From assembly GCA_963585895.1 (NCBI GenBank), contig OY757934.1, forward strand, positions 34,692,768-34,756,767: 64,000 bases of DNA. The letters are read 5' to 3'. The stretch's first letter is position 1; each line of letters begins with the position of its first letter. Of this stretch, positions 11,139 through 22,354 are shown one piece after another. Below the pieces are notes generated by a model. That model was not told where the DNA came from. It made no database searches and saw only the letters and a program-made list of their open reading frames with translations. Origin of the DNA: Sepioteuthis lessoniana (taxonomy: Eukaryota; Mollusca; Cephalopoda; Myopsida; Loliginidae). A program made the position numbers and the translations under genes.

Positions 11139-11928
11139 AATGCAATAGATTCAGAGCAAAAGAGGAATTCAGAGATGTTTCCACTAATAAAAAAAAACCC
11201 GCAGAAATAATTATGTTGAATGCATAAATTCCATTCATTATTCATTCCTTTTTTAGTAAATTCAACTTCAGTCTAGATACATTTTAACACACTTTGTATC
11301 TTGCCAAATTATTGTTTTCCCTCAAACGCCATTTGTATAACGTTTGAAATGTATTGACTGTATTAGTTTCGTTTTCATTTCCTTGTATATATTGATTCTT
11401 TAATTTTTTTTTTATTTAGTTTATGTCAACTTTAATCTGCAATACGCTGACGATACTGCGTATTTCAATTTCAAATGATAATAACCATTCTCAGAACAAT
11501 TGGCAATTATCATTTTTAGCTATTCGTAAAAGAATTTATTTTATTTTATTTATAATAAGTCCCTTTCAGTGAATTGAAAAGATATGTTAGTAAAACGTAA
11601 TTTGAATAAACCATCAGTATACATTTACGATATACGGATTCTTTATTTTACTAGATTATTATATTTTCGGTTAGATTCTTATTAAATTTATATCAAAACA
11701 AATATATACCTACTTATAAAAGATTCAGTTGGTTAAAGGAGTGAGAAATAAAAACAAGAGATATATACATGGCTAAAACAAAAGAAAATTTAAGAATTAG
11801 AGAAAATATAAAGATTAAAAACTTTATTTGCATCTCGTGATATTGTATTGTTCTATCTATCGATTCACTACACATGTTTTAAAAAAAGGCATACAATAAT
11901 TTTTTACATTTATGTAAGAAAGAGAGGG

Positions 11929-11930
<2 letters not shown>
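11139..11930. other. no recognisable feature
   Basis: AT-rich sequence with no coding signal or repeat seen. Confidence 0.4.
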
Positions 11931-11998
<68 letters not shown>

Positions 11999-12000
11999 AA
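11931..12000. repeat. (GATA)n(GA)n microsatellite
   Basis: GATA units pass into GA units. Confidence 0.95.
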
Positions 12001-12185
12001 GGCAGATTGTTATGAGGTTGTAAAATTAAATATCAGTTTCTTATTTTTTTCCGTTTTTTTTTTCTTTTCTTAAGGGGAGATAATTGAAAAATGTTTTATA
12101 CACGTATCTTAAACCATAGCTTTTTGTATTGCAAAATATTGCAACTTTTTTTCAGAATATTAACAAAGAAATAGTGATCCTATGT

Positions 12186-12218
12186 TCTATCTATCTATCT
12201 ATATAGATGCGAGACTCC

Positions 12219-12249
<31 letters not shown>

Positions 12250-12261
12250 GTGCGAGACTCC
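12186..12261. repeat. (TCTA)n arrays with duplicated GCGAGACTCC
   Basis: Two TCTA arrays are each followed by an AT stretch and the string GCGAGACTCC (12209-12218 and 12252-12261), so the array plus its flank was duplicated. Confidence 0.8.
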
Positions 12262-12600
12262 CTGATGATCCGTTGATGTGAAACTTTAGCAGGAGAATTC
12301 CGACTCACGATTTAAGTTAATTTTGTAATTGGCTCCACTCGTGTTGAGCACTCTTGTAATTGTAGCATTGTAGTGTTTACGGTGGGTTTTATTTTTCTTT
12401 TGACCAACTGACTGCATATCTCTTGTTTTTTTTTTTAACTGGTGTGACAGAGTTGGCCTTTTTTTTTTTCTTTTTTTTTTTTGTCCTATGATATTTTTTC
12501 TTTTTTCCCCCGAGCGGTGATTCGAGATATTTTTATCTCTTGTTCCTGGCGGGTTTTTTTCTTTTTTCCTGGTAACCATGAATGCTGGTAGATAGTAGAT
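12262..12600. other. unclassified segment with poly-T runs
   Basis: The minus strand has a 97-residue, lysine-rich open frame (12579-12286) produced mainly by T-runs. Its end has more varied composition (NATITRVLNTSGANYKINLN) and may come from an interspersed repeat, but I cannot name it and see no second copy here. Confidence 0.3.
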
Positions 12601-12602
12601 TA

Positions 12603-12603
<1 letters not shown>

Positions 12604-12654
<51 letters not shown>
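12604..12654. repeat. (AT)n microsatellite
   Basis: About 25 pure AT units. Confidence 0.97.
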
Positions 12655-12660
<6 letters not shown>

Positions 12661-12984
12661 GGTGCTTTATATTCAGAAACAAACCAATTTTTGCTTAATT
12701 TCTTAGAATAATCCCCTCAGAGATACTGCAAAGGAAGCATTTTGATTTAGTATCACATGCCATCTACACTTACAGAACTGTAAGCGACTTTTGATCATGA
12801 TTTTAAGTGGCACACAAAAGAAAAATTTCCTGAATTCATAAAATTAGTGAAAGCCTTTACAAGTTTTAATTCTTAATATTCTAAATGACGTTCCTTGAAA
12901 TATTCATATTTATACGCAAAATATTGTTTTTCTGTGATATCTCTCACATTCTACGATAATAAGCATAAAGAAAATTTGGGGTTA
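12655..12984. other. no recognisable feature
   Basis: AT-rich with nothing recognised. Confidence 0.4.
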
Positions 12985-13270
12985 ACTAGTGGATTTCATC
13001 GTTCCAGTTGACCACAGTGTTAAAATTAATGGAAGTGAAAAATTCGAGAAATATCTAAACTTTGTCAGTGAGTTAGAAAAAGTTGTGGAATATGATATCA
13101 GTCGCATCACACATAATCAGAGGATTCTAAGAACTTAGAAAACAAAATGGGGTAACTAGAAATTCTAAAAACAATTTGAGACAGCCTAGACCAAAACACT
13201 GTTGAGATCAGCCAGAATACATAACAGAGCCTCCGATAATTGAAGAAACTTCCTGCCACTTAGATTTTAG
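12985..13270 (+). mobile_element. RLE-type LINE, subfamily 2, 3' end
   Basis: The translation begins VDFIVPVDHSVKINGSEKFE and continues KYLNFVSELEK. It aligns with VDFAVPADHRIKLKECEKKD of subfamily 1 and with DFTDPADH..VKVKESEKSD of the minus copy at 29.2 kb. A degraded LEKRxEELEIRxxIExxQ-type tail follows (LENKMG, LEILKTI, ISQN). This is the C-terminal restriction-like endonuclease region. It has stops and a deletion where the PIVIGA segment should be, and abuts the next copy directly. Confidence 0.75.
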
Positions 13271-13810
13271 CGAATAGCACTAGTTTCTACCAGTGGGAAA
13301 TGCTCGCAAAGATGCACAACCCAGCAGCTGTTCTGGAGAATGACACACATAAACTCCTATGGGACTTTGACATACAAACGGATCACCTAATTTCGGCCAG
13401 AATACCAGACCTTATAATAATCAACAAAAAAAAAAAAAAAAGAGAGAATTTGCAAAAATTTTAAACTTTGCTGTCCCGGATGACCACAGAATAAAACTGA
13501 AAGAATGTGAAAAGAAAGATAAGTACCTTGACCTTGCTAGGGAATTGAAAAAACTATGGAACATGAAGGTGACAATTGTACCAATCGTGATTGGTGCTTT
13601 TGGTACAGTAACTAAAGGATTATTAAAGGGACTGTAGGACTTGGAAGTTGGAGGACGAGTGGAGACCATCCAAACGACAGCATTATTGAAAACGGCCAGA
13701 ATACTGAGAAGAGTCCTGGAGACTTGAGGAGACTTGCTGTCACTCAGACTCCAGTGAAAAACCATCAGCTAAAACTGATTTGAAAAACTCTCAATAATGA
13801 TAAAAAAAAA
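13271..13810 (+). mobile_element. RLE-type LINE, subfamily 1, endonuclease and 3' end
   Basis: One nearly open frame reads MHNPAAVLENDTHKLLWDFD, IQTDHLISARIPDLIII, then after a poly-A run FAVPDDHRIKLKECEKKDKY, LDLARELKKLWNMKVTIVP and IVIGAFGTVTKGLLKGL. This matches the C-terminal restriction-like endonuclease of R4/Dong/NeSL-type LINEs, with PD followed by a D in the (V/L)DFAVP strand. The PD is intact, but the second acidic residue reads N (ILNFAVP). Stops follow in the last 40 codons. The 3' end is AATAATGATAAA-rich. The relation to the minus copy at 57.8-58.3 kb is very close. Confidence 0.85.
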
Positions 13811-14220
13811 TGAAGTAGTTGGGATAGAGTTGTCAATCGAGTGATGAACTTTTGAAATAAAACCGAAGAGAAAAAAAGCAAAAAATGCCAAGAAAATAGA
13901 CGCGAATAGCCCGGCACAAGATAACAAAGAAAAACAACACCGTCCTACTAGCAGCGAGAATGTTCGATGAAACGTCCAGCAAAGAAGACGAAAAATGGTA
14001 ACGTGAATGAATTTTTTTATTCTATATGTAAATGTCTCAGACTAAATTATCGAAGTGCATTGAATATGTTTGTCATATTTTGTAGGATTTCTGTACAATA
14101 TTTGTGTCTGAGTAGAAATAAGGTAGAAATTGGGACTAATCATCAGAGAGAAAGTGGTGGTGGCTGGAAGGTATGATGGGAGGGACTGAGTGGAAAGTGA
14201 AGAGTAAAAAATAAACAAGG
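13811..14220 (+). mobile_element. possible 5' region of the next RLE-LINE copy
   Basis: A-rich sequence without an open frame. GTTGTCAATCGAGTGATGAA near 13829 resembles CTTCGACGTCAAGTGACGAA near 14235, so two versions of the same leader may lie in tandem. Weak evidence. Confidence 0.3.
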
Positions 14221-16935
14221 GGAGTAGTCAGGATCGTCTTCGACGTCAAGTGACGAACTTTTTCAACCAAAATCACTTAATGGTAGCCGGGTGACCGAAA
14301 TTATATAAAACACCTAAAGGTTAGGGGAAACTCACAATACCTGTATGACACCGAATAACTCAAGGATTAAAGAACAAAATATCAGTAATACGGTAAAGTA
14401 GAAAAAGTTCACTGTAAACTTTATCTAAGTTACGAGGAAAGTTTTTGTGAACCGCTTGTGATTTCTCTTACTTAAAGCGTACTTGGTCACACCTGTGACA
14501 GGTGCGCAGTTTTTAAACAACCCCTGAGTCTGGAATAGCCACAATGGTCTACCCATGATAAAAATAACAAATCGAAATATAACTCAGCTCAACTGGATGT
14601 CATGATCGGCTGGAGCTTCCTAAATAACCAACATAGGGGAGTCGATCAGCATCCTGCGAAGGTTGGCTGTTCTATTTTAGGTACACGAACGATGACCAAA
14701 GCAATCACTCAAATCAGAGACAACAATACAGAAAATGGACAAGGGAAGACGACAAACTTGAACTTCACCATACACAAAGAGAGTATAAAAATAATGATAT
14801 AGATCTGGGAAGAATACACTAGATTTCAGACCACAAGCCAAAGACTCGCTGACCAAGTTAAGACGATAATAAGAGGTTTTCTGACCTTGAAATATTAGAA
14901 ATATACCAACGAATAAAAAGGGAATCAAGTCAACAAGACCCTAATAAACAATCGACACACTAAAGACTGAAAAACAAGAACTCTCTAACCGAAATGAATT
15001 GCAAAGAAATAACAATTGAAACACCTCCCACGCAAAGACAACAGGACAAACACTTGAAACAAGAAAAAAAAATGAACATGGAGATTATAAAGAGGATTAT
15101 GTCTTAAAAAAAGACTACATTACCATCGCTAAGAAACCAAAACTGGAAAACAGTCAAGGTAAAAATAAAAAATAAACTATGTATTTATTAACAAATATCG
15201 CTACGAACAATAACACAGAATTAAACGAACTAATCTATGCAGGAGCGAAATTAGTATGTGCTAAAATCGGTGTTCCCCAGAGGAACATGAACAGACACTC
15301 ACAACCTTGATAGGAAATTAAACTGGAAACATAGATAAGGAATATACAACAACAAGCAAAAATGATAAAGACAGAATATAAACGCTGGATAATTTTGGGA
15401 CGAAAAGAGAAAAGCCAATAAAACAAGCAAAACGAACACTATAACGCGAGAAAATAAATCAGAATGTCCTGGCGTAAGAAAGTTGATTAAAAAGATACCA
15501 AGACAGGATCAAACAATATAGACAAAACAGGACGTTCCAAAATATCGAAAGAAAATTCAATCAGCAAGAAGAGGGAGAATGCATGAAGACATACCAACAA
15601 CCAGATGATAAGGAAACAAACATCCACAACAGACTGGCTATCGAAATGAATTGATACTTTGAAGAAACAGACATATCGGAATAGATGACCGAAGAAAAGA
15701 CCACCCTATTCCAAAAAGACAGCCAGAATGGAAGCGCTCCCAACAACTACAAACCCATAACGTGCTAATCGATTGTGTGGAAAATACTAACGACACAAAT
15801 CAGGGAAGAGATTTACTATTAGCTTATAAACCGCGGATTGTTCTTCGAGGAACAGGAAGGATGTTGCAAGAGAACAAGTGGTTCAAGAAATCTACAATAC
15901 ATAGATCAACACATTCTCAAGGAGTGCTAAATGAGACAAAAATGAGGCCATAGCGTAGACTGTCTACAAAAATGCATACGATATGGTCTCTCAAAGCTAT
16001 ATACCATATGGTCCCTCAAAATGAACAAGATATCCGGCGAAATCATAAATTTTATCGAGAAAACCATGAAAAACTGGAGAGTGGAACTGACAACAGGAAG
16101 AAGAAGCTTTACTGAGGTGAAAATCCAGGGAGGAATCTTCCAGAGAGATGCACTATCACCATTACTATTTGTAATAGTGATGATGCCACTAGATCATATA
16201 CTAAGGAAATGCACAGGCGGATACAAACTTACTAATCAACCAGCTAATATATCTGAACGACATAAAACTGTTTCCCAAAGATGAAAAAAGAATTGGAAAC
16301 CTCAATACAGGCAGTGACGATATACAGTGACGATATAGAGATTGAATTTGGCATAGAAAAATGTGCCATGTTTATAATGAGAAACGGAAAACGACAAAGG
16401 ATGGAAGAAATAAAACTACCGAATCAAGAAAAATTCAGAAGGCTCGGAGAAAAGGAAACTTACAAATTATGGGAATATTGGAAGCGAACTCCCTCAAACA
16501 AGCAGAGATGATAGAAAAAAATTTAAAAAAGAATACATCAGAAGAACGAGAAACTACTCGAAAACAAACTACGTAGCAGAAATCTCATCAAAGATATAAA
16601 CACTTGGACTGTCTCCCTTGTAAGATACTCGAGACCATTCTTAAAGTGGACAAGCGAAGAACTTCAACAAATGGACTAGAGAACCAGAAAATTCATGACG
16701 ATGCAGAAAGATTTACATCCCAGAGATGATAAAGACAGACTATACGAGTCAAGAAAAGAGGAAGGAAGAGGACTCGCGAGCATTGAAGATAGAGTCGATA
16801 CCTTGATAAGACGTCTCGAAGACAAAATAAGAAAGAGCAAAGAAAGACTGATTATAGCGACTAAAAACAACAGAAGCAACAGAAGGATCTACAAAACAAC
16901 AATAACTTGAAAAGAAAAATTAGTAGAAAAACAAT
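14221..16935 (+). mobile_element. RLE-type LINE, N-terminal to RT region, decayed
   Basis: From about 14730 the frames give TREDDKLEL-type N-terminal sequence and EILEIYQRIKRES. At about 15215 there is ELNELIYA-type sequence, and at 15680-15800 a K-T-T-L-F-Q-K-D reverse transcriptase stretch with NNYKPIT. At 16021-16240 MNKISGEIINFIEKTMKNWR leads to IQGGIFQRDALSPLLFVIV, the QG..GDxLSPLLF palm motif with one G as R. The catalytic YMDD box reads YLND at about 16249-16260. Thumb-like IEFGIEKCAMFIM and LHPRDDKDRLYESRKEEGRG follow (to 16910). Many frameshifts and stops make it a relic. Confidence 0.85.
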
Positions 16936-18475
16936 TGTATGGACATATTAAGTAACAAACACCGGAAGACTTGGACATGTAAAGTTGATAAAGAAAATCA
17001 TAACTGAAAAGAAGACTGCATGACCATTTCTCTAAATCAAGACTGAAAAAAAAGGCAAGGTAGAACCTAAAGGATTAGAGTATTAAAATATTCCAGCATA
17101 TAACATCACTGAACTAAACGAGTTAACTTACGCATGAGCAAAAAGAACCCAACCAGAAATGCAAAAACTAGATGGGAAATGAGGCTAGAAGGGCAAAAAA
17201 AGAAACTGCTGCAACAAGCAAAAGTACAAACGAAGGAAAAACACACAAGAGTACGTTGGAATGAAAAGACTTAAACAAAACGGCAGGCAATACAACCAAA
17301 AGATAATAACAGGAAAAGGGATTCTCAAAAGATACCAGGACAGTGTCAAGTAATACAAGCAAAACAGTAACAAAAAAAGTCAGTAAAGAATCTAAAAGAA
17401 CAAACCAACAACCGGATGCAAAGGAAACAAAGCAGAAAGAGCATAACCGAAAGACCGAGTGGATTGATTATAAGTAAAAAGAAATGTAAGAACTCGAACA
17501 AGCCCTGAAGCGAACATACACCTAGACTCTCTGAGAGCAATACTCAAAAAAGTACCAAATTAGAAAACCCCAGGTCATGAGGGTATGCATGGATTTTGGT
17601 TTTGGCAAATCACGTCCATCTATAATATATTAGCTTTGCAACTAGGTAAATGCTTAAAAGAAGCAAGTATACTCGAATTAATGACAAAGGCAAAACTACC
17701 CTGATCCAGAAAGACCCCCAAAGAGGAACTATCCATAGCAACTATAGACCCATAATATGTTTACTTATAATGTGTAAAATCCTGACCTCACAGATTAAAG
17801 AAGAAATCTATTCCTCGCTTTAATACCGTGGATTTTTATCCAAAAGAACAGAAAGGATGCTGTAAGGAAAGAAGAGGAATATATGACCTACTATATATAT
17901 AGAACAGCACATCCACAAGGAAGCAAAAAGAAAGCGGGAAAATTTAGCCATGGCATGACTTAACTACAAAAAGGTCTATGTCATAGCCCAACAGACTTGG
18001 ATAATAGAATATCTGAAAATGTCAAAAACATGCGACAAAGTCATAGACTATCACAAGAGGCATGAAAAATTGAAAACAGGACTTGACAGCAAGAGGATAA
18101 ACTCGTGAAAAGGTAAAAATCCAAAAAGGCATCTTTCATGGAGACACACTCACCTCCACAGCTATTCGGTATACTAATGATTCCACTCAGTTACCGACGT
18201 AGGAAGTGAACAGGGGACTGCAAATTTAGAAAATCCCAAGAAAAGATTGATTTCCTTATGTACAGGGATAATATCAAGCTATTTACAAAAAATAAAAAAA
18301 GAACTGGATACCCTAATACAAAAAATAAGAATATACAGCCAGGAAATAGGAATGGAATTTGGCATTAATATATGCCCCAAGCTCATTATGAAAAGTGGAA
18401 AAAGAGAAACAACAAAAGGAATCGAACTACCAACTCTGGAAAGAATCAGAACGCTTGGAGAAAAGGGATTCTCAG
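16936..18475 (+). mobile_element. RLE-type LINE, second diverged RT copy
   Basis: It repeats the order of the previous copy: ELNELTYA at about 17112, ANIHLDSLRAILKKVPN at about 17510, GMHGFWFW and LALQLGKCLKEASI at about 17580-17670, KTPKEELSIATIDP in one frame and NYRPIICL in another, and KEQKGCCKERRGIYDLLYI at about 17855. The active site reads YRDN in MYRDNIKLFTKN (about 18261-18272), followed by GMEFGINICPKLIMKSGKRE and LGEKGF. It ends abruptly at a SINE A fragment. Both RT copies face the same way, and neither is intact. Confidence 0.83.
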
Positions 18476-18515
18476 GGTGACCCTCGATTACGGTTACCAA
18501 CTTTATTTACTTACT
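18476..18515 (+). mobile_element. SINE A 3' end fragment
   Basis: GGTGACCCTCGATTACGG then TTACCAACTTTATTTACTTA matches the last about 40 bp of SINE A including its (TTAC)n tail. It sits exactly at the 3' break of the RLE-LINE copy. Confidence 0.75.
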
Positions 18516-18939
18516 TCTTCTTTTAAAGAGATCGACCTTTGTTACCGGTATTTTCATTCATCAACTAAATATCAGATGTTAATTTTATTTTCAAAAATCA
18601 AAGTCCAATAAAACTTATTTTAATTATCAAAGAAATTGGCATCGGAATTGAAAAATTGAAAAAAATGCAAGTTACATATTTCTAAATATTTTCGGAATGA
18701 GCTAAATCACTCTTAAACGCATCCCAGTTGGCTATGGATGTAGAATACAATGACTGCATCTCTGCGGATAGGTAAGACCCCCACCCCAACGAGTACCTGG
18801 ATTTTACACAGAACCATCTGACACTGAGGCTCAAGTTGTGGAACTTTTGAAAATGTGAAGTACCTCTTCATTACCATTGCACCCAGGTCCACTCTGACCC
18901 GAAGTTGTACCATCAAATAGAGTCTTATCTCATGGGTCA

Positions 18940-19860
18940 AATAGAGCATTAATTAAACTGTGTGCAAAGAAATGACTGATGTTAAACTGAGTTATTAGAA
19001 ACAGAAGTGTTCGGTCACTTAAATGTGTGTAAACCAATGAATGATGTTTAATTGAATTGTTACGGATACATAGCAATACTGAAAACCATTCAACAGTGTG
19101 TAAACGAATGGGTAATGTTTACTAGAATTATTCGTGTTAAATAGCAATACTTGAAACTCTTTAACTGTGTGCCTAAATTAAAATATTGTTTTATAACATT
19201 GGAATACTTGGAACCATCTGACTGTGCAAATGAATAAATAGTGAGAATAATTAGTGTTAAATAGCAATACTCGAAACCACTTCACAGTGTAAAAACAAAT
19301 GATTAATATTGAATAGAATTTTAACTTTTAGATAGCAATAACTGAAACCATTTAACTTTTTTGAAACAAAAGCAATACTAGTGTGCAAACAAATTAGTCC
19401 CAACTAATCTAAAAATGAAATTACCAACAAACTATAAGAGTAAATAAATGACTTATGTTAAATTGTGACTGATATAGTAATAGTAGTAGTAGCAGTTGGC
19501 GACCTTAGTCGAGGGCAACCCGAAGGCCCCCTTTTCAATAGCTACTACACCGAGGTGTAGGGGAGGGCGCTAATCCTTTCCCTGAATTTCTCCACTTTAC
19601 CCTTGATACGTACCTTATAATGCTGAGTGTTAAGCAAGGAAATATCAAGTACCATTTTTAAGTCTTTGGTATGACTCTATCAGGGATTGAACCCCGGTCT
19701 CCCGGACCATTGGCGAACACTCTACCCACTAGCCAATGACTTAAGGCCATTTAGCCGTGTGCTGGCAAATTATTGGTCGTAAATAGAAATACTTGAATCT
19801 ATTTAACTGGGTGCAAAATATGAGCTCAGGCTCTTTTTAAAATGTTACCAACAAAATGCG
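18940..19860. repeat. diverged tandem units inside SINE C
   Basis: About eight to ten units built on GTGTGTAAACAAATGAATAA, GTTAAATAGAATTATTAGTG and TAGCAATACTTGAAACC. They are interrupted by SINE A at 19495-19740. Unit borders are blurred by divergence. Confidence 0.7.
19495..19740 (-). mobile_element. SINE A, near full length, tRNA-derived
   Basis: On the minus strand the head TTGGCTAGTGGGTAGAGTGT is a box-A-like tRNA 5' half, and GGGGTTCAATCCC is box B. Then come AAAGACTTAAAAATGGTACT, GGTAAAGTGGAG, TAGCGCCCTCCCCTACACC, CTACACCGAGGTG with its echo, and GGTCGCCAAC at the 3' end. It lies inside the SINE C tandem array, so it is younger than that array. Confidence 0.9.
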
Positions 19861-19965
19861 TTAACAAATCATATATGTTTAATATTTATGTGTAAATAGG
19901 ATTTGGAATTAGATAACCTACAAAGGTTGATATGCCATAAAACCCAATGAAACCAAACCAAACTA

Positions 19966-20401
19966 GTTAACCCTATCCCAAGCGTACGAGCTGAATTTTT
20001 GATCAGTTTTGGAAATCGAATTACAACTTCTTCGCGAAACGCTACTTTTATGGAAGGACATAAAAAATGTCAAAATTAATATGAACTGCAACGGTTGATC
20101 CTTATTGACTACCAACTGACAAAGTTCAGAAAGAAAATTGGCTGCCACCATACGGTCTTGATGTTATCGGTGAGAAAATTAACTTCACATCAGCTGTCAC
20201 CTGCACTCAATGTTTTCTCTACTTTTTCGTGACCTAAATGGATTCTAAAAACCTGTGAACAACCAAATAGGTTGATAGTACAGAATCTTTTTTTCTTACT
20301 TTTGAGGCAAAAGTGACACAATGATTGTCTTTTCGACCACATAGGCTAATTATGGAATCATGGAAAGAAATATAAGTGCGTATCTCTCTCTCCACGAAAA
20401 T
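19966..20401. other. no recognisable feature
   Basis: Mixed-composition sequence with no repeat or coding signal recognised. Confidence 0.4.
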
Positions 20402-20449
20402 ATATGAACTAAATATACTCCAATTAATTGGAGTATATTTAGTTCATAT
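20402..20449. repeat. perfect 48-bp palindrome
   Basis: ATATGAACTAAATATACTCC plus AATT is followed at once by its exact reverse complement, with no spacer. It ends where mariner copy 2 begins. Confidence 0.95.
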
Positions 20450-20450
20450 G

Positions 20451-20936
20451 TGATAGATGATGAGAGGTATGGGAGGAGTAAGGAAGTCAATACACCAGAG
20501 TTGATAGGTCAAAGGGTTAGGGTTAGGGTTACAATGTTGCGGTTTTAAGGGAGTTCAGCACTCTTCAAATTGGATCAGTGGCATTTCCACTAGGACAATA
20601 CATCAGTCCACAACTCCATCCTTATCACAGACTATTTGACCAAGATGGGCATCAAGACAGTTCTTTACCCTCCATATAGTGCAGACTTTGCTCCCTGTAA
20701 CTTTTGGTTATTCCCTAAGCTCAGAGGCTATCGTTGAGACAATTGAGGAGATGAAAGCGGCTGTGACGAAGGTCATTGACACGCTCACACAAGAGGATTT
20801 CCATGGGACCTTCTAGAAGTTGTTGGAACGGTACAACAAGTCCATTGTAGCCGAGGGAGATTACTTCGAAGGGGACTAGGGTTTCATGTGTGTACTATTA
20901 ATAAAAGTGCCCATACGAAAAATGTCCGGAAACTTA
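20451..20936 (+). mobile_element. mariner copy 2, 5'-truncated
   Basis: Begins at GATGATGAGAGGTATGGGAG, inside the helix-turn-helix region of the same family as 1.7-2.6 kb. It carries the same telomere-like GGGTTAGGGTTAGGGTTA at the internal deletion (about 20515-20532). It then shows GGACAATACATCAGTCCACA (second catalytic Asp region), the YSPDLAP-type segment and the C-terminal LERYNKS..EGDYFEGD, ending with the inverted-repeat half TGTCCGGAAACTTA. The left terminal repeat is missing, replaced by the palindrome. Frameshifts are present. Confidence 0.88.
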
Positions 20937-20946
20937 TTTAATGATC

Positions 20947-20950
<4 letters not shown>

Positions 20951-20999
<49 letters not shown>
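20951..20999. repeat. (CA)n(TA)n microsatellite
   Basis: CA run followed by TA run. The open frames over it are repeat-encoded. Confidence 0.97.
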
Positions 21000-21507
21000 G
21001 AAACGTTGTTTAGATTTTTATTCAATATTTTCCCTAAAAACGTATATAGGAATAACATTGTCAAAGAACTCACAAAATCTTTTCCTCTGGTTTAAAGTAC
21101 TTTCGACCATTCTTAGCAGTTGTAAAAATAAAAAGAATGAGAAATGTATGTTGTTATCTTCCGAAAAAATGATATGTTGAACCGTCTTCGGTGCCTTTTT
21201 TCTTCTTTATTGTTAAATCTAGGAAATTTGTTGTTTTCAAACTAAGATATATCTTATTTAATGAGGGTTTTCTTATTTTCCTGATTTAGGCCTCAAGTAT
21301 TCGAAGACAATCATGTTTATGTTTCTTTTATGTTCTTGACAATGATCATAGAATTGTTGAAAGTGCTTGAACCAGGACATAAAAAGATCATGGAAATTGT
21401 TTGAATCCTTTTATCCTTATATACGTTCCCTATAATATGAGAACAAGAACATTGAAATAATAATAATTTATAAGGCCTTGTCTTTTACATTGAATCAAAT
21501 TTGTTTG
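21000..21507. other. no recognisable feature
   Basis: AT-rich with nothing recognised. Confidence 0.4.

Positions 21508-21583
<76 letters not shown>
21508..21583. repeat. (CA)n(TA)n microsatellite
   Basis: CA run followed by a long TA run. Confidence 0.97.
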
Positions 21584-21585
<2 letters not shown>

Positions 21586-21649
21586 AATGTGTTTACAGGC
21601 ATTACAAAAATAAATGGAATTATTAACAGGAGGGGGAATCAAAAGTTTT

Positions 21650-22185
21650 GCAAATTTTTATCAACTTGAGACACAATTCAGCTACTTCGGATGATTTTGC
21701 CGAGGTCGTGAAAGTGACGAACCACATTGGACTGGGAAACGCTGCCAAGGTCACTTGATACTCTTTGAGTTCTTTGCCTCGATGGCTTGAAGCACGGCCT
21801 CGGAATCTACAGTTTTAAATCTACCTGACTTTGTCTGATCAGACAGGTTTTTGCAACCGAGAAAAATTTCTTCATCTGGTAATTGTACTGTAATCAGTTG
21901 TGCTTTAACTTTCCGCTCAAAAATACTTGAGTGGCTTCTACGTCATTATGGCTCAGTTCAATCTCATAAAGTATATGTTCTTGGATTAGACTACGCTACG
22001 CGTTCATCAGTACGGCTTTGAAATCACTCACTGAAAGAGGCAATGCACAACGTGTTAGCACACTTCTGCGAAACTACCAACCACAATAGGCACCCCAACG
22101 ACTGAAACTGCTTCGAATACGTAATATGAGCGCTGCGGTCTAAAATATGGCAAAACTTTTGATTCACCCAAATATTTGCACAAAA
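21650..22185 (-). mobile_element. mariner-like element, 5' region and HTH domain
   Basis: The minus strand reads EIFLGCKNLSDQTKSGRFKT, VDSEAVLQAIEAKNSKS, and in a shifted frame DLGSVSQSNVVRHFHDLGKI. The last part has the S-x-S-x-V-x-R-H-L second helix-turn-helix of mariner transposases. Upstream non-coding sequence (GCCTATTGTGGTTGGTAGTT, ACACGTTGTGCATTGC) also matches the plus-strand copy at 36.34-36.85 kb, which supports one transposon family. Catalytic domains are missing. It is a different lineage from the copies at 1.7, 20.5 and 53.9 kb. Confidence 0.7.
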
Positions 22186-22354
22186 TATTTGCTACTGGTC
22201 TTATCGAATAACCAGAAGTGAACTTCGAAAAATATGACAATGTACTTTTCTGAATTGAATTTTTTATCACTTACCTCAACATTCAAAGCTTTGAACGACT
22301 GAGACTTCTATTTACTTAAAATATTGCATATTTGATAGAGCCATCATATTCCAG

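Larger units (their letters stand above)
18716..19965 (+). mobile_element. SINE C with internal tandem-repeat expansion
   Basis: The front matches the copies at 42.0 and 55.9 kb: GACTGCATCTCTGCGGATAG, CCCCAACGAGTACCTGG and CACCCAGGTCCACTCTGACC. The end is GGATTTGGAATTAGATAACC, GGTTGATATGCCATAAAACC and AAACCAAACC. Between them, where other copies have about 100 bp, this one has roughly 800 bp of diverged tandem units of about 70-80 bp (TTAAATAGCAATACTTGAAA, CCATTTAACTGTGTG and variants). A SINE A copy is inserted within the array. Confidence 0.8.

Noticed and set aside
15561..17540. Several minus-strand Leu/Phe-rich frames at 15.2-17.5 kb
   Set aside because: Antisense shadows of the Lys-rich RLE-LINE relics on the plus strand.
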